A DNA stretch of 64,000 bases from Maratus speciosus (lineage: Eukaryota > Arthropoda > Arachnida > Araneae > Salticidae), in contig OZ010786.1 of the NCBI GenBank assembly GCA_963932465.1, forward strand, positions 446,450,619 to 446,514,618, in the 5' to 3' direction. Positions within the stretch are counted from its first letter, which is position 1; every line of letters starts with the position of its first letter. The translations under genes and the position numbers were made by a program. A model generated the notes under the pieces. The model searched no databases. It saw only the letters and a list, made by a program, of their open reading frames with translations, and had not been told where the DNA came from. Below are positions 43,733 through 54,032 of this stretch, one piece after another.

Positions 43733-45655
43733 GGGTTGGCCGAAAAATACTTTTTTTTCGATTTTCGATAGTGGGTAGCGCGGAAAAGTTGCCACTGGTG
43801 GCACTAAGTTGACTAAAAAAATTTGAGATTTTTTGGACAATCCCTTCAGTTGCCGCAAATGGCTTGAAGTTTTGCTCAAGTGCAGATTTTTTAACTTTTT
43901 TGCAAAAATTTTAAAAATGTTAAATTTAAGTCATTTTAGCTGAATTTACTTGAAATGCCATGTTTAGTGTACGAAATGTTTAAATAAGCTCTGATTATCT
44001 ATTATTTAATAGTTATGTGCATTTTGAATTATGTGACTTTTATAGGTTTTTTGCGTATAAGTGAGCAGCAATTGTGACAACAGAGAATAAGGATCTCGTC
44101 ATCGATAAAGACTTGGTGAAGAGGAAGAAAAAGAAACTTGGTAGAAGAAGATACAGTTGGAGGAAGATCTTGGAGGAAGAAAAATTACAAGCATCTTTTT
44201 TCATAGTAGAAAACATAAAACGATATTCATAGAAAAAAAGGGGACTAGGAGCACCGTCGACAGAAAGACAAAACAAATGTCACCATGTTGTCTAAACGTG
44301 GCTCGGAATATTTGGGTCACTTGACTCCTCCTTCTGGTCATTGGGGAGAAATAGCAAAATCATTATATAATTTTCTAAGCCAGAATAAATTCTGCTTTGG
44401 AAAAAATCAGGAAGAGAACTGCAACATTTGATATTTATTCTTCATTCGAACGACCTTCCACTCTGAAAGCGGCATCAACTGTTTAAACTAGATGGTAGAA
44501 CCACTTGACCCAAGACCTTTACACACTGAAAGGGAGCTAGAATAATGGAGTACTGAAATCTTCCGCGTTTTGAATTTCTGAAGTCCATGAAACAGGAGTA
44601 GGCTCGTTGAAATGGACACGTACATTTTCGCAGACCATTAGTGATACATGCTTCGTGTTTATCTCGACGGTGCCACTTGTTCCCTTTTTTCGATGAAGAT
44701 CGTGTTATTATTTCTACCATCAAAAAATATGGCTGTAATTTTTCCCCTTCCAAGATATTCCTCCTCCTGTATCTATTTTCCAGGTTTCTTTTTCTGTCTC
44801 CATACCAAGTCTTGATCGATGATGAGATCCTTATTCCTGATGGTTGTCACAATTCCTGCATCTTGAAACACAGATGAAGCTCTTAACGCAATTTACTTAT
44901 ATGATTATACCAGTTCTAATTCCGGTGAACGCTGCGTGAGAAATCGATATGCGTTTGGGAGTGTCTGCTTTTGAAGGCCCTGGTTCAAATTCTGATTAAG
45001 ATGAATTGCCTGCTTCAAAGTTTTCACTTTTTGAATCTTCTGACAATAGCTGCATTTTAGAGCAGAAAAATAATTAAAATCCTGTCTCGCAGTTACTCCC
45101 ATCTCTTATTTCCTCCATCATCCTCATGATGATTGGCTGCGTTTTCATTGGTTTTTACTCCACATTCTCCTCTCCTTCCAGAATTGCTGTCAAGACATGC
45201 TGTTGTCCAACATTCAAGTGGCTCAGAACGCATCGAAAAACCGAAGAAAGAGCGCGGAACATAATAAAGACAAAAGAGAGAAAACGACGAACGAATCAAA
45301 CAATACTTACAATTTTTGACCAGTCATACGCGAAACGGCTATAAAAATCGCCTAAATCCAAATACACATAACTAATTAATAATAGATAATCAGAGGTTAT
45401 TTAAACATTTCGTAACACTAAACATGGCATTTCAAGTAAATTGAGCGAAATTAAATTAAATTTAACATTTTAAAAATTTTTGCTATAAAAAAACTTCAAA
45501 AATCAGCATTTGAGCAAATCTTCAAGCATTTGCGCAAATGAAGGAATTGTCCGAAAAACCTCAATTTTTTTGTGTAAACTTAGTGCCCCCTAGTGGCAAC
45601 TTTTCCGCACTACCCACCATCGAAAATCGAAAAAAAAGTTTTTTTCGGCCCACCC
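43733..45655 (-). mobile_element. element with about 320-bp inverted repeats and mirrored interior
   Basis: The left end begins gggttggccgaaaaatactt and the right end inverted begins agggtgggccgaaaaaaactt, with TA at both flanks. The arms pair from 43733 to about 44056 against about 45328 to 45655. A second mirrored part pairs about 44065-44240 with about 44690-44858. The right side holds about 470 bp with no left partner, so the left side looks like a shortened inverted copy of the right. Minus-strand frames on the right contain Lys/Arg-rich segments such as 'RNKDLIIDQDLVWRQKKKPG', and the same occurs mirrored on the left ('ENKDLVIDKDLVKRKKKKLG'). I do not recognise the protein. Confidence 0.78.
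44475..45299 (-). pseudogene. unrecognised coding remnant inside the long-TIR element
   Basis: Three overlapping minus-strand frames here (45299-45093, 45102-44905, 44753-44475) have more coding-like composition than the surroundings, but they are broken by stops. One contains 'MEGEKLQPYFLMVEIITRSS' and a run of basic residues upstream. A segment of it is mirrored at 44065-44240, which shows that it predates the inversion. It lies where a transposase gene would be expected, but I found no DDE motif and do not assign a family. Confidence 0.35.
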
Positions 45656-45672
45656 TATAGAATATATATATA

Positions 45673-46395
45673 CCGTATATACTCGTATATGAGTAAGAAT
45701 TTTAGACAAAATTTGGGAGTTGAAAAGGAGGGGGGGGGAGGTCGACTTATACACCAGGTAGTAAAAAAAAATGCAGATAATCGACGAATGGGCAAGTCTT
45801 TTAAGTAAACACATGAGAGATAAAAGCGAACAATTGTCATTTCCCTATGATGGACAAAAAAAAAAAGCTCAACAGTAATATCCCTGTAATTGTTCTGTAT
45901 ACATTTTCTCTTAGGACAGAATTCCCTTAAATACAGGGGCGTTCCTATCAACATTTTAATCCCTTTTTAAAAAGAGGTCAATTTGAGAATGCTTCTAGAT
46001 ATCGCTCCTAAAAGTCCTATAGTACAAAGAAGTACTATATTTTAGCAGCCTAATTATTTACGCTTGTAAATAAAGCTTGAATAGATTTTTGAAAGAATCT
46101 TTTCTTTTTAAGTATCGTTGAATTGATGTGAATATCTTTCAAAATAGTTGAAGCTTCTTCAGTTTTACATAATTATACAGTTTTAAAACGCTGAATAAAA
46201 AAAGTTGATTAGAAACGTAAAAAAAGTTTACTAATTTAATGAAAATGTATTATTATTATTATTATTATTTTATCCTCGATTACAAATCATTTTTCAATAT
46301 GCTACCAGAAATGTGGTTCGAGTCATAGACGAAAATTCAATTTTTTCAAAATTTTGCTTAAGAATTGGGGGATTGATTTATACACGAGTATATAC

Positions 46396-46397
<2 letters not shown>
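45673..46397. mobile_element. 725-bp MITE with ccgtatatactcgt ends
   Basis: TA at 45671-45672 and 46398-46399. The left end begins ccgtatatactcgtatatga and the right end inverted begins ccgtatatactcgtgtataa. Similarity continues weakly inward (agacaaaattt on the left, agcaaaatttt on the right inverted). The middle is non-coding. It sits between two other elements with only 15 and 30 bases of space. Confidence 0.75.
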
Positions 46398-46429
<32 letters not shown>

Positions 46430-48420
46430 GGGGAGACTAGGGAGGGTTGACCCACTTTTTACAAAAGGATTTTGTATTTTTTAAATACTGAACGTAAAAT
46501 AAAGTTTTATATATCATTGTATTCGTTATACAATCAGTTATCAAAATAAAATTGCTACATAAGTGTAATATATAAGATATTTGAAAAATGAATAATTTTA
46601 ATTAAGAGAAATCAATGTGTAAAGGCTCCCCACATATAGGAGGGTTGACCCACTGTATGGGAGGCTTGACCCTCTTTGTTTTACATTGATATATTTGTGA
46701 AGCGAAATAAAACCAGTTTAAAAAAAAGCGAACTAACTTTATGCTTCATGCTTTAATTATTATAAAAAATATTTTTGAAAATATGATGCTTAAACAAACC
46801 TGTTTAGGCGCAATCGCAAGTCAGAGGGGAAAAAATTTTGTTTTAAACAGGATTTTGTCTGAGTAGGTATAATTGTACAACAGGGAAAATGAAATTTTAA
46901 CATTTAAGGCAGTATTCCGCTAGAGACAGGTTCCGTATTCAGAGGGTTTCATGCATTTTTATGTACGGATTCAGTAGCCGCTCTCCCGCTTTTTTGTCTC
47001 CTTGTCCTATGTTTTGTGACATTCGACCTGACAACTCTAGTTGTCACATAGTTTGGCTTCATCTCACTCTATTTACCATGTTGAAATTTGCCTACATGCC
47101 TTCCTAATTTTTTTCGATCAGAATTATGTTCTTTTGCAGCCGCATTAGTACTTAACTTATCATTAGCATCTTTTAACCATTTCAGAGGCAAAGTACTTTT
47201 AGTACTAAAATGTTGAAATAAATGACTGGCACTGGAATATACGAACAAATTTATTTGGAAATATGAAAAAGGCTACAATTCACATTAATATTAAATGGAA
47301 AAGATTTTAGCAAAATTCTGGTGCCATTGTGGCTTTTAAAATTAAAATTAAGTGGTTTCATAAACATACCACTGCCTCTGAAACGGTTAAGAGTGCTTCT
47401 TTCGTAGTTTCTAGTCCTTTCTAGTCTCTTCTACTGTTTCTATTTACCTATTATAAGTAACATTTAAATGGAAAAAAGCTCCTATCAACTGTCCCATTTA
47501 TATTTAATTAATTTGCTTCATGCAGTGGATACTGTAGCAATTTTTCACATCTTTTTTTTAATCAGTTTTAAATGTTCCCTTTCCCATCACCCCATTTTAC
47601 TGTAACTTTGCAGAATAAATTTACATTTATTTTGGTATATAATCATTAATCTTTCATTATGTACAGTGTATAATAAAAAGTTTTCCAAAACCCTGTAATT
47701 AACACATTGCCGACTGGCAATTCTTATCAAATTTGAATTTTAAAACAGTAGAAGCTCCTCCCTATTCTGAAAGTCTTTTGTAAATGGATATTCTAGATAG
47801 GTTTCCCAAGTTTATAGATCGGTGAACATCTTTCAATGCACGAATTTAATATAAAATGTCTTACAGTCTAAAAAAATATAGACAACATGATATAAATGCA
47901 TTTTCTGTAAGGTAGAAGTCAAGCCCTTAGTCAATGAAGTTTTTAGAATGAAAATAAGCATTCTCTTTTCCCGTCGTGAATGTGTTATGAGAGCCTTGAA
48001 CATCTGGTCAACCCTCCCTCACATTGACTGGGTCAAGCCTCCCCACATAGTCCTTTTCTAAAGAATATCACATTGTTCTTTTAAGCCTAATTTACTTTAT
48101 AATCTTTAGGCCTGGAATAAAAGCTCAATATTTCTGCATTACTTAAAACCTATTTCCTTAAATTTCTAAGATATATTTTGTGTGAATAAAGCTTGCAAAA
48201 TATTTCTAAAAAACACAAATTTTAGGTTGAAAACGCCTCACAATAGATTTTTTCCACACCGATTACGATCATCTGTATAAAACAGAAACTGTTGTTTGAG
48301 CATTCCAATAGCTTTGGTTGACACCTATTGAAGTAGGTTGACACCTCTGAAATTCTCTTAAATATGAAAACTGATGGGTGGGTCAAGCCTCTAGTGTGGT
48401 CAACCCTCCCTAATCTCCCC
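46430..48420. mobile_element. 2-kb non-autonomous element with GGGGAGACT ends, copy 2
   Basis: The ends and order match 5601-7574 throughout, including the subterminal gggaggcttgaccc words, a 'tcaaccctccctcacattgact' block at about 48008 and a nested family-B MITE. TA flanks both ends. It differs by scattered substitutions and small indels. It carries no long open frame, which supports the view that the family is non-autonomous. Confidence 0.85.
47177..47396. mobile_element. nested piggyBac-like MITE, family B, copy 2
   Basis: TTAA flanks at 47173-47176 and 47397-47400. Offset from the host's left end is 747 bp here and 749 bp in copy 1, so this is the same ancestral insertion. Confidence 0.72.
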
Positions 48421-49479
48421 TAATATGGAAATCAAAGGGAAGGCAAAGCCATTTTTTTAAAGAAGATACTTTAAAAGTTTGTCACACGTGTTGGCAATTT
48501 ATTTTGATTCTCACTAATGTAATAAGTGCTATTTTACATCTGTAGCAGACGATTTGATTTGCAAGAGTTACTATAAACCAGCGATTTTTCTGACTTTGGA
48601 CACTATCGTATTTCATATCTTTAATATTTTTAAGGCTGAAACCTTATTTTATATCCTAAAAGCTATTAAAAAAATAAAAATAAAATTTTGAATTATGTAT
48701 TGTACAATCATAATTAATTTCAGATTTTTTAAGCGCTTTTTAATTGTTCCATAGCATGGACCATTTAGGTTTATGCTGTTAAATTATAAAATTGTATCTA
48801 CCTATAACTGACTTATTCAATTCACGAAAATTATGCCCAGAAAAAAATTAGCTAAGAAAAAAAGTCAATCAGATACTATGAAAATACCCTTTTTATGGTA
48901 TTCATAATCCCATTTCTTTTTTTTATCAGTAAATATAATGGAAATACAAAGAATAAAAATTAAGGGGGGGGGGGAGATGCAAAGTTTAGTAGCGTATAAA
49001 TAAATGGTTTACAAGTAATTTCACAGATCTTGCTTAAATCAGCCAGAAAATCAGAAATTAATGAATTATGCATACCTACACGTTACTTTTTCATCCTGTA
49101 GCTCTCAGTACAATTTACGTGACTACTAATTTAGAAGACGAAACTAATGATGCATACGTAACTTAATCGATGATTTGCATGGAATATCGCTGTAGCAGCA
49201 GTAGATGACATTAATAAAATAAATCTAAGAAACAATCTACTTTTTTTCTATGTTCCCCACATACTTTATATTCGATTAATGGAATAAGTTATTCTTATTA
49301 AAAATGAATTTTCTTTGCATCTTTGACACTTTAGCTTTTTGTTTGAGTGATTGTTTAAATTTTGAAGGATGTGATATTGAACAACTATTGGGATAATGGA
49401 TAAAAATAATTACTTTTGTCAGGTCTATATTCATTATATTTTAGATTGTATTTATTGGAAATAAATTCAGTGACCTACT
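48421..49479. other. stretch without a recognised gene
   Basis: AT-rich sequence with a G run at about 48963-48975 and no recognisable gene. Confidence 0.45.
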
Positions 49480-50745
49480 AATATTGGTTAAATATTACCT
49501 TTTCATTGGAAGTAATTTCAATTAAACACCACTACTGCGGACATAGTGGCTGCACATTGGAAATATTTTCAATAAACACCAAAATTAAGAAATATTAGCT
49601 TTAATTTGGAAATAAAGGCGATAACTCTTTCAAGCACTCGTACCAATCTTTCAAATTATTTATATCATGGTTCGTACGGATACCTTTATTTCTTCAGGAA
49701 AAGTACCAGCACCTATATTTTTAGAGAAAAAGAAATCTAGGTTAAACGCGTAAAATTTGGTCTTCTTTTTAGAAGAGATTTTATATAAGATAATACTGGT
49801 GTTAAAAAAATTTCTGGCCTGCAAAATTCAAGGAGGCGTACGAACCATGTATATTTATTTTGAAATATTGACAAAATATAAATGCTGATACCAATTAAAT
49901 GGCGGGACCTTTTATGTCGATATCGGCAATAATGGGCAAGATGAAAAACGATATAGCTCACATTGGGAAAGATATAATCATTGCAAGCAATATTCATATG
50001 ACATTATTTTGCTAGCAAAGCACGGTTTATATAGGTCCTTACATTACAATACCAATATTATAGAAGAATAAAATTCGCCATATTTAATTGCAAGATTCCG
50101 CAATTTAAAAAAAAAGATATATTTCTTTAAATAATGGTATAACAAAGTAAGCGCTTGACAATAATTTCATTTGAAAAGATATAAACATGTTTTTGATATT
50201 TTTTTTTCATGTAAATTAAGAGCAAATGTTTATTCGATAATTCAAGTAATTAAAAAAAAATTAATTGGGTTAAATACTACCTTTACAGTGCAAATTATTT
50301 CAATTAAACAGCGCTACTGCGGACATATTGCTGCACATTGGAAATATTTTCAATAAACACCAAAATTGCAGAAATATTAGCTTCAATTTGGAAACAAAGG
50401 CAATAACTATTTTAACCCTTCGTACCAACTATTCAAATTAGACATATTCATTTTGAAATATTGACGAAACGTAACTGCTGATACCAATTAAATGTTGGTG
50501 CATTTTATGCCGATATTGGTAATAACGGGCAAGATGAACAACGATATAGCTCCCATTGGGTAAGATATAACCAATGCAAACAATATTACTGTAACATTAA
50601 TTTGCTACTATAGCAGGGTTTATATAGGTGCTTACTTTGCAATACCAATAGCATAGAAGAATACATTTTGCCTTATGTAACTGAAAAATTCTGTAATTAA
50701 AAATAAAGATTTATTTCCTTAAATAATAGTATAAAAAATAAGTAC
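49480..50745 (+). repeat. tandem segmental duplication (offset 782 then 594 bp)
   Basis: The block 'ttcaattaaaca' plus 'ctactgcggacata' and 'gctgcacattggaaatattt' occurs at about 49517 and 50299. The block 'ttttgaaatattgac' plus 'taccaattaaatg' occurs at about 49858 and 50452. Order is kept. The change of offset from 782 to 594 shows about 190 bp present only in the first copy (about 49660-49850). No coding content was recognised. Confidence 0.7.
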
Positions 50746-51100
50746 TTTAAGAACGCTGTAGGATTATGTTCATAGAACAACAGAAAAGCAATCATGTTTT
50801 ACAATAATACTAATTTATTTGAGGTTTTCTGTATCCCTTTAAGACCGGACTGCTTTTTGAGTTCTTTTAAAAACAAGGATATAACTGAAATTTGTAACTG
50901 ATAATTCACTATCTGTTGGCCAAATTCATATAATATAGTTTTTGTGAACACACAATCACTCGATTCCGGCATTTATGGATTCCGATCTTAAAGGGATACA
51001 CCAGAGTCCCTTAGGAGACAACTGATTCTGTAGCTGTAAATGTTGAAAACGCAACAGAATTTAACAATAATTTCACTTGAAAAGATATAAACACATTTTG

Positions 51101-51620
51101 GATATTTTTTTTATGTAAATTATGAGAAAAACTTTATTCTATAATTCAGATGCAAATTTTGTTTAAAATTTATTGGGTTAAATAAACAACGCTATCAATC
51201 AAGTGCAATATAAGAGTGTCAGCAAGTGTTCGAGAACATTATAAGAAAATAACACAGGATAATTATTTTATTCGCCAATCTTTATTTTGATTTAAAAACG
51301 TCCAGAGACAATTTATAGAATAATGCAGCAAAAAGAGAGAAAACATTGACAAATGAAAATGATATTTTTTTCATGTAAATTATGAGAAAAACTTTATTCG
51401 ATATTTCAGATGCAAATTTTGTTTAAAATTTATTGTGTTAAATAAACACTGCTATCCTTCAAGTACAATATGAGAGTGTCAGCAAGTGTTCGAGAATATT
51501 ATAAGGAAATAACACAGGATAATTATTTTATTCGCCAATCTTTATTTTGCTTTAAAAACGTCCAGAGACAATTTATAGAATAATGCAGCAAAAAGAGAGA
51601 AAACATTAACAAATGAAAAA
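51101..51620 (+). repeat. 260-bp tandem duplication
   Basis: Units start with gatatttttt at 51101 and 51361 and stay highly similar through 'gagtgtcagcaagtgttcga', 'taacacaggataattatttt' and 'tagaataatgcagcaaaaag'. A more distant partial copy of the unit start is at about 50187. The close match of the two units suggests recent duplication. Confidence 0.85.
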
Positions 51621-51770
51621 CATTATATCTTTTTTTTTATTATTTGGTCATCTAAAAACATAACGTTAACTTCATCATATTAATTTTTATGATAAAACAT
51701 CATTAATATAATAAAGCTGCTGTTTATACTTTATAATATTTTTCTTGGTTTAATCTTGCCGAACAAACTC

Positions 51771-51773
<3 letters not shown>

Positions 51774-51827
<54 letters not shown>
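51774..51827. repeat. (AT)n microsatellite
   Basis: An AT run of about 54 bases ending at the left edge of the pogo-like element. Further AT runs lie inside that element near 52007-52040 and 52095-52112, next to an (AC)n run at 51993-52006. Confidence 0.9.
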
Positions 51828-51830
<3 letters not shown>

Positions 51831-51992
51831 TAAACCCTCGATTTAACGGACTAATTGGGACTTAGATGTGTCCGTTAAATCGAAAGTTCATTAAATCGCA
51901 AAGTACTATTTATAATATTATTTTTTTATAATTATAGTACATATATATATTATTACGTACTTGTAATTACATATATTATTACAGTGCAAATT

Positions 51993-52045
<53 letters not shown>

Positions 52046-52893
52046 ATATACAGTGTATATACATAAATATATATTGTATATACATATATACTACTGTATA
52101 TATATATATATATAAACACAATACATTACTTTTAATAATACAATATTGGTAATGAAATACAAACGAATTAACACATATGCAACTTTTATGCATGCATAGA
52201 ACGAAAAGCATATCACATGGTAGCATAGGTCGCCAGCCTCATTGCGCATGCTTAGAACGAAAACCACGCTGCAGTGAGAATCAAAGCGCGCGCTTTCGGC
52301 CTTTCGTGTTCTTTCCCCTTTTTTAAGGTTTCGTTCATTTGATCACGAGACATTGTGTCGCCACAGATACAATAAATATTTTTTTATTTTACCGAGAAAT
52401 CGCTTTTTAAAAATAGTAAAAAGAAATGCTTTGTCTTTGTTCATTGCTTGATTTTTTACATATAAAAGCTTAAAAGAGGGTTGCGTGTTGATTCTCAAGT
52501 AGGGGAGGGGGAGGGGGGCAGTAATACTTTTTTTTCGAAGCGTGTTTCATCGTTTTAGAAGCTGTTTTATCATGGAGGCTTACAGTAAATAATAGTGATA
52601 ATAATAAATATTTGACATTTGTCAAATATAAAAATTTGAAATACGGGAGTTGAATTTCAGGTTAGGGAGAAAGGAATAATTTTAAATTAACGATTTTGAT
52701 TTGTTAATTTAAGGATAAAGTGTTTTAAAAGGGATATTAAACGAAACCCTCTGTGCGATCTGCGATCACACTTACCCACTTGTTTTACTTTAATTTTTGT
52801 TTAATTTTTAATTTTTAATTTGTATTTTTTTTAATTAGTCCGTTGAATTCGAAGTCCGTTGAACCGAGGTCCGTTAAATCGAGGGTTTATTCT
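51828..52893. mobile_element. pogo-like non-autonomous element in an AT microsatellite
   Basis: The left end starts cagtaaaccctcgatttaac and the right end inverted reads ataaaccctcgatttaacgg, so about 20 bases are conserved with the last few changed. Copies of 'tccgttaaatcga' or 'tccgttgaa' recur near both ends. The cagta start and TA-rich target fit a pogo/Tigger MITE. No transposase was found inside. Confidence 0.7.
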
Positions 52894-52913
52894 ATATATA
52901 TATATATATATAT

Positions 52914-53361
52914 ACTTATTCGAGAGAAAAGAATATTCATTGTTTGCTGCAAATTTCTAGCAATGGACGTGCTTTTTAAGCTCTATTTGACACAAACCAA
53001 ATAGAGCCTAAAAGAGGATTTAATTTTAAACAATTTCTCTTTTTTTATTTATAGTTATTTAAGATGTTAGATTTCGATAAATTCTCTTCTTAAAATCTGT
53101 TTAAACATCAATTTTAAAACTCCCAGTACTTTAAATGACGTAAAAAATAGTCCGGACTATTAATGACTTAAATGTGTCAAGCATAACTTCGATACATAGA
53201 TAAAAGGTCATTTTTAAGTGTTTCAAAGGCATTTAAAATAATCCTTAAAATTGTCACATAGTTAGTTTTTTTCTTTATTATTCACTCAAAATGCAGTTAA
53301 GTGGTTTTAACGCTTCCAGACTGTATAGCAAAAGGTTAACGACATTGTTTTATTTCATTAT
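52914..53361. other. stretch without a recognised gene
   Basis: Contains one short inverted pair, ctctatttg and caaatagag, near 52981-53007. Nothing coding is recognised. Confidence 0.4.
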
Positions 53362-54032
53362 TTAATTACGGGAATTTTTATTCACAATGCTAACAAGGCG
53401 TAAAATCAATAGAATGAAAAAAGTATGAAGGTCAGGTTCCGAATCTGGGTCTTTGGGTCAGTGCAACAATGCTCTGCCAACTAAGCTACCAGGGCGACAC
53501 ACCTAGACAGGCACCCAGCACTCTTAAATTTTGATAAGGCTGCAACCGCAGCACACGATGTAATAACTGCATTAACCACAACCCTTCTTCTAACATGAAT
53601 TGAAATTAACCCCTTAACAGTGTTGTCCGAACTGGATTCGGGCAAGAACAATTTGCTTGCTTCGTTATTAAAAGCATTTTGATACCACTAATTTGTAAAT
53701 GTAAATTTATCTTTATTGATTGTCCGATTATTTTTCGATTAAGTAAGGTAAATATTTTAGTATGGAAAAAGTGATGTCCAGCCCCATTTTTAATTTTTTT
53801 TGTAAGAAAACAAATATCACTGTTAAGGGGTTAATTCAGCATTGATTAATATATATATAATAATTGAAACTATTAAAAACGCCGCAGAAATGCTTAGGTG
53901 GCTTAGCTGGCAGGTCGTTGGTGGGATGACTCAAAGACCTGGGTTTGACCTCTGATCAGGATACTTTCTCACCCTGTTGGTTTTACTACTTGTTAGCATT
54001 GTAAATAAAAAAATTCATTCACGTTATTAAAT
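53362..54032. repeat. fold-back element with tRNA-like arms, locus 2
   Basis: The arms read inward from both ends share 'acaatgctaacaag' and then the 'aatgaaaaaagta'/'gtgagaaagtat' region. A tRNA-like block follows: on the left, minus strand, ctggtagcttagttggcaga with aggttccgaatctgggtc on the plus strand; on the right, tggcttagctggcag and ctgggtttgacc. Arms are about 130 bp and the spacer about 400 bp. The spacer contains a TTAA MITE (53610-53830). The order of outer end, gaaaaaagt word and tRNA-like block is the same as at 37191-37431. Confidence 0.7.
53610..53830. mobile_element. nested piggyBac-like MITE with TTAA duplication
   Basis: TTAA at 53606-53609 and 53831-53834. The ends ccccttaacagtg and, inverted, ccccttaacagtg are identical for 13 bases. 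It inserted between the arms of the fold-back, so it is younger than the fold-back. Confidence 0.85.

Noticed and set aside
44056..45328. An intron to explain the unpaired 470 bp in the right arm of the long-TIR element
   Set aside because: A GT and an AG can be found near the edges, but the sequence at the left-arm join does not equal the expected spliced product, so deletion is simpler.
51918..52226. 102-residue minus-strand frame with a YIYIYIYI run
   Set aside because: It reads through AT and AC microsatellites inside a pogo-like element.
52498..52520. G-quadruplex candidate in a G-rich run
   Set aside because: There are only three separated G runs, so a standard four-run quadruplex is not supported.
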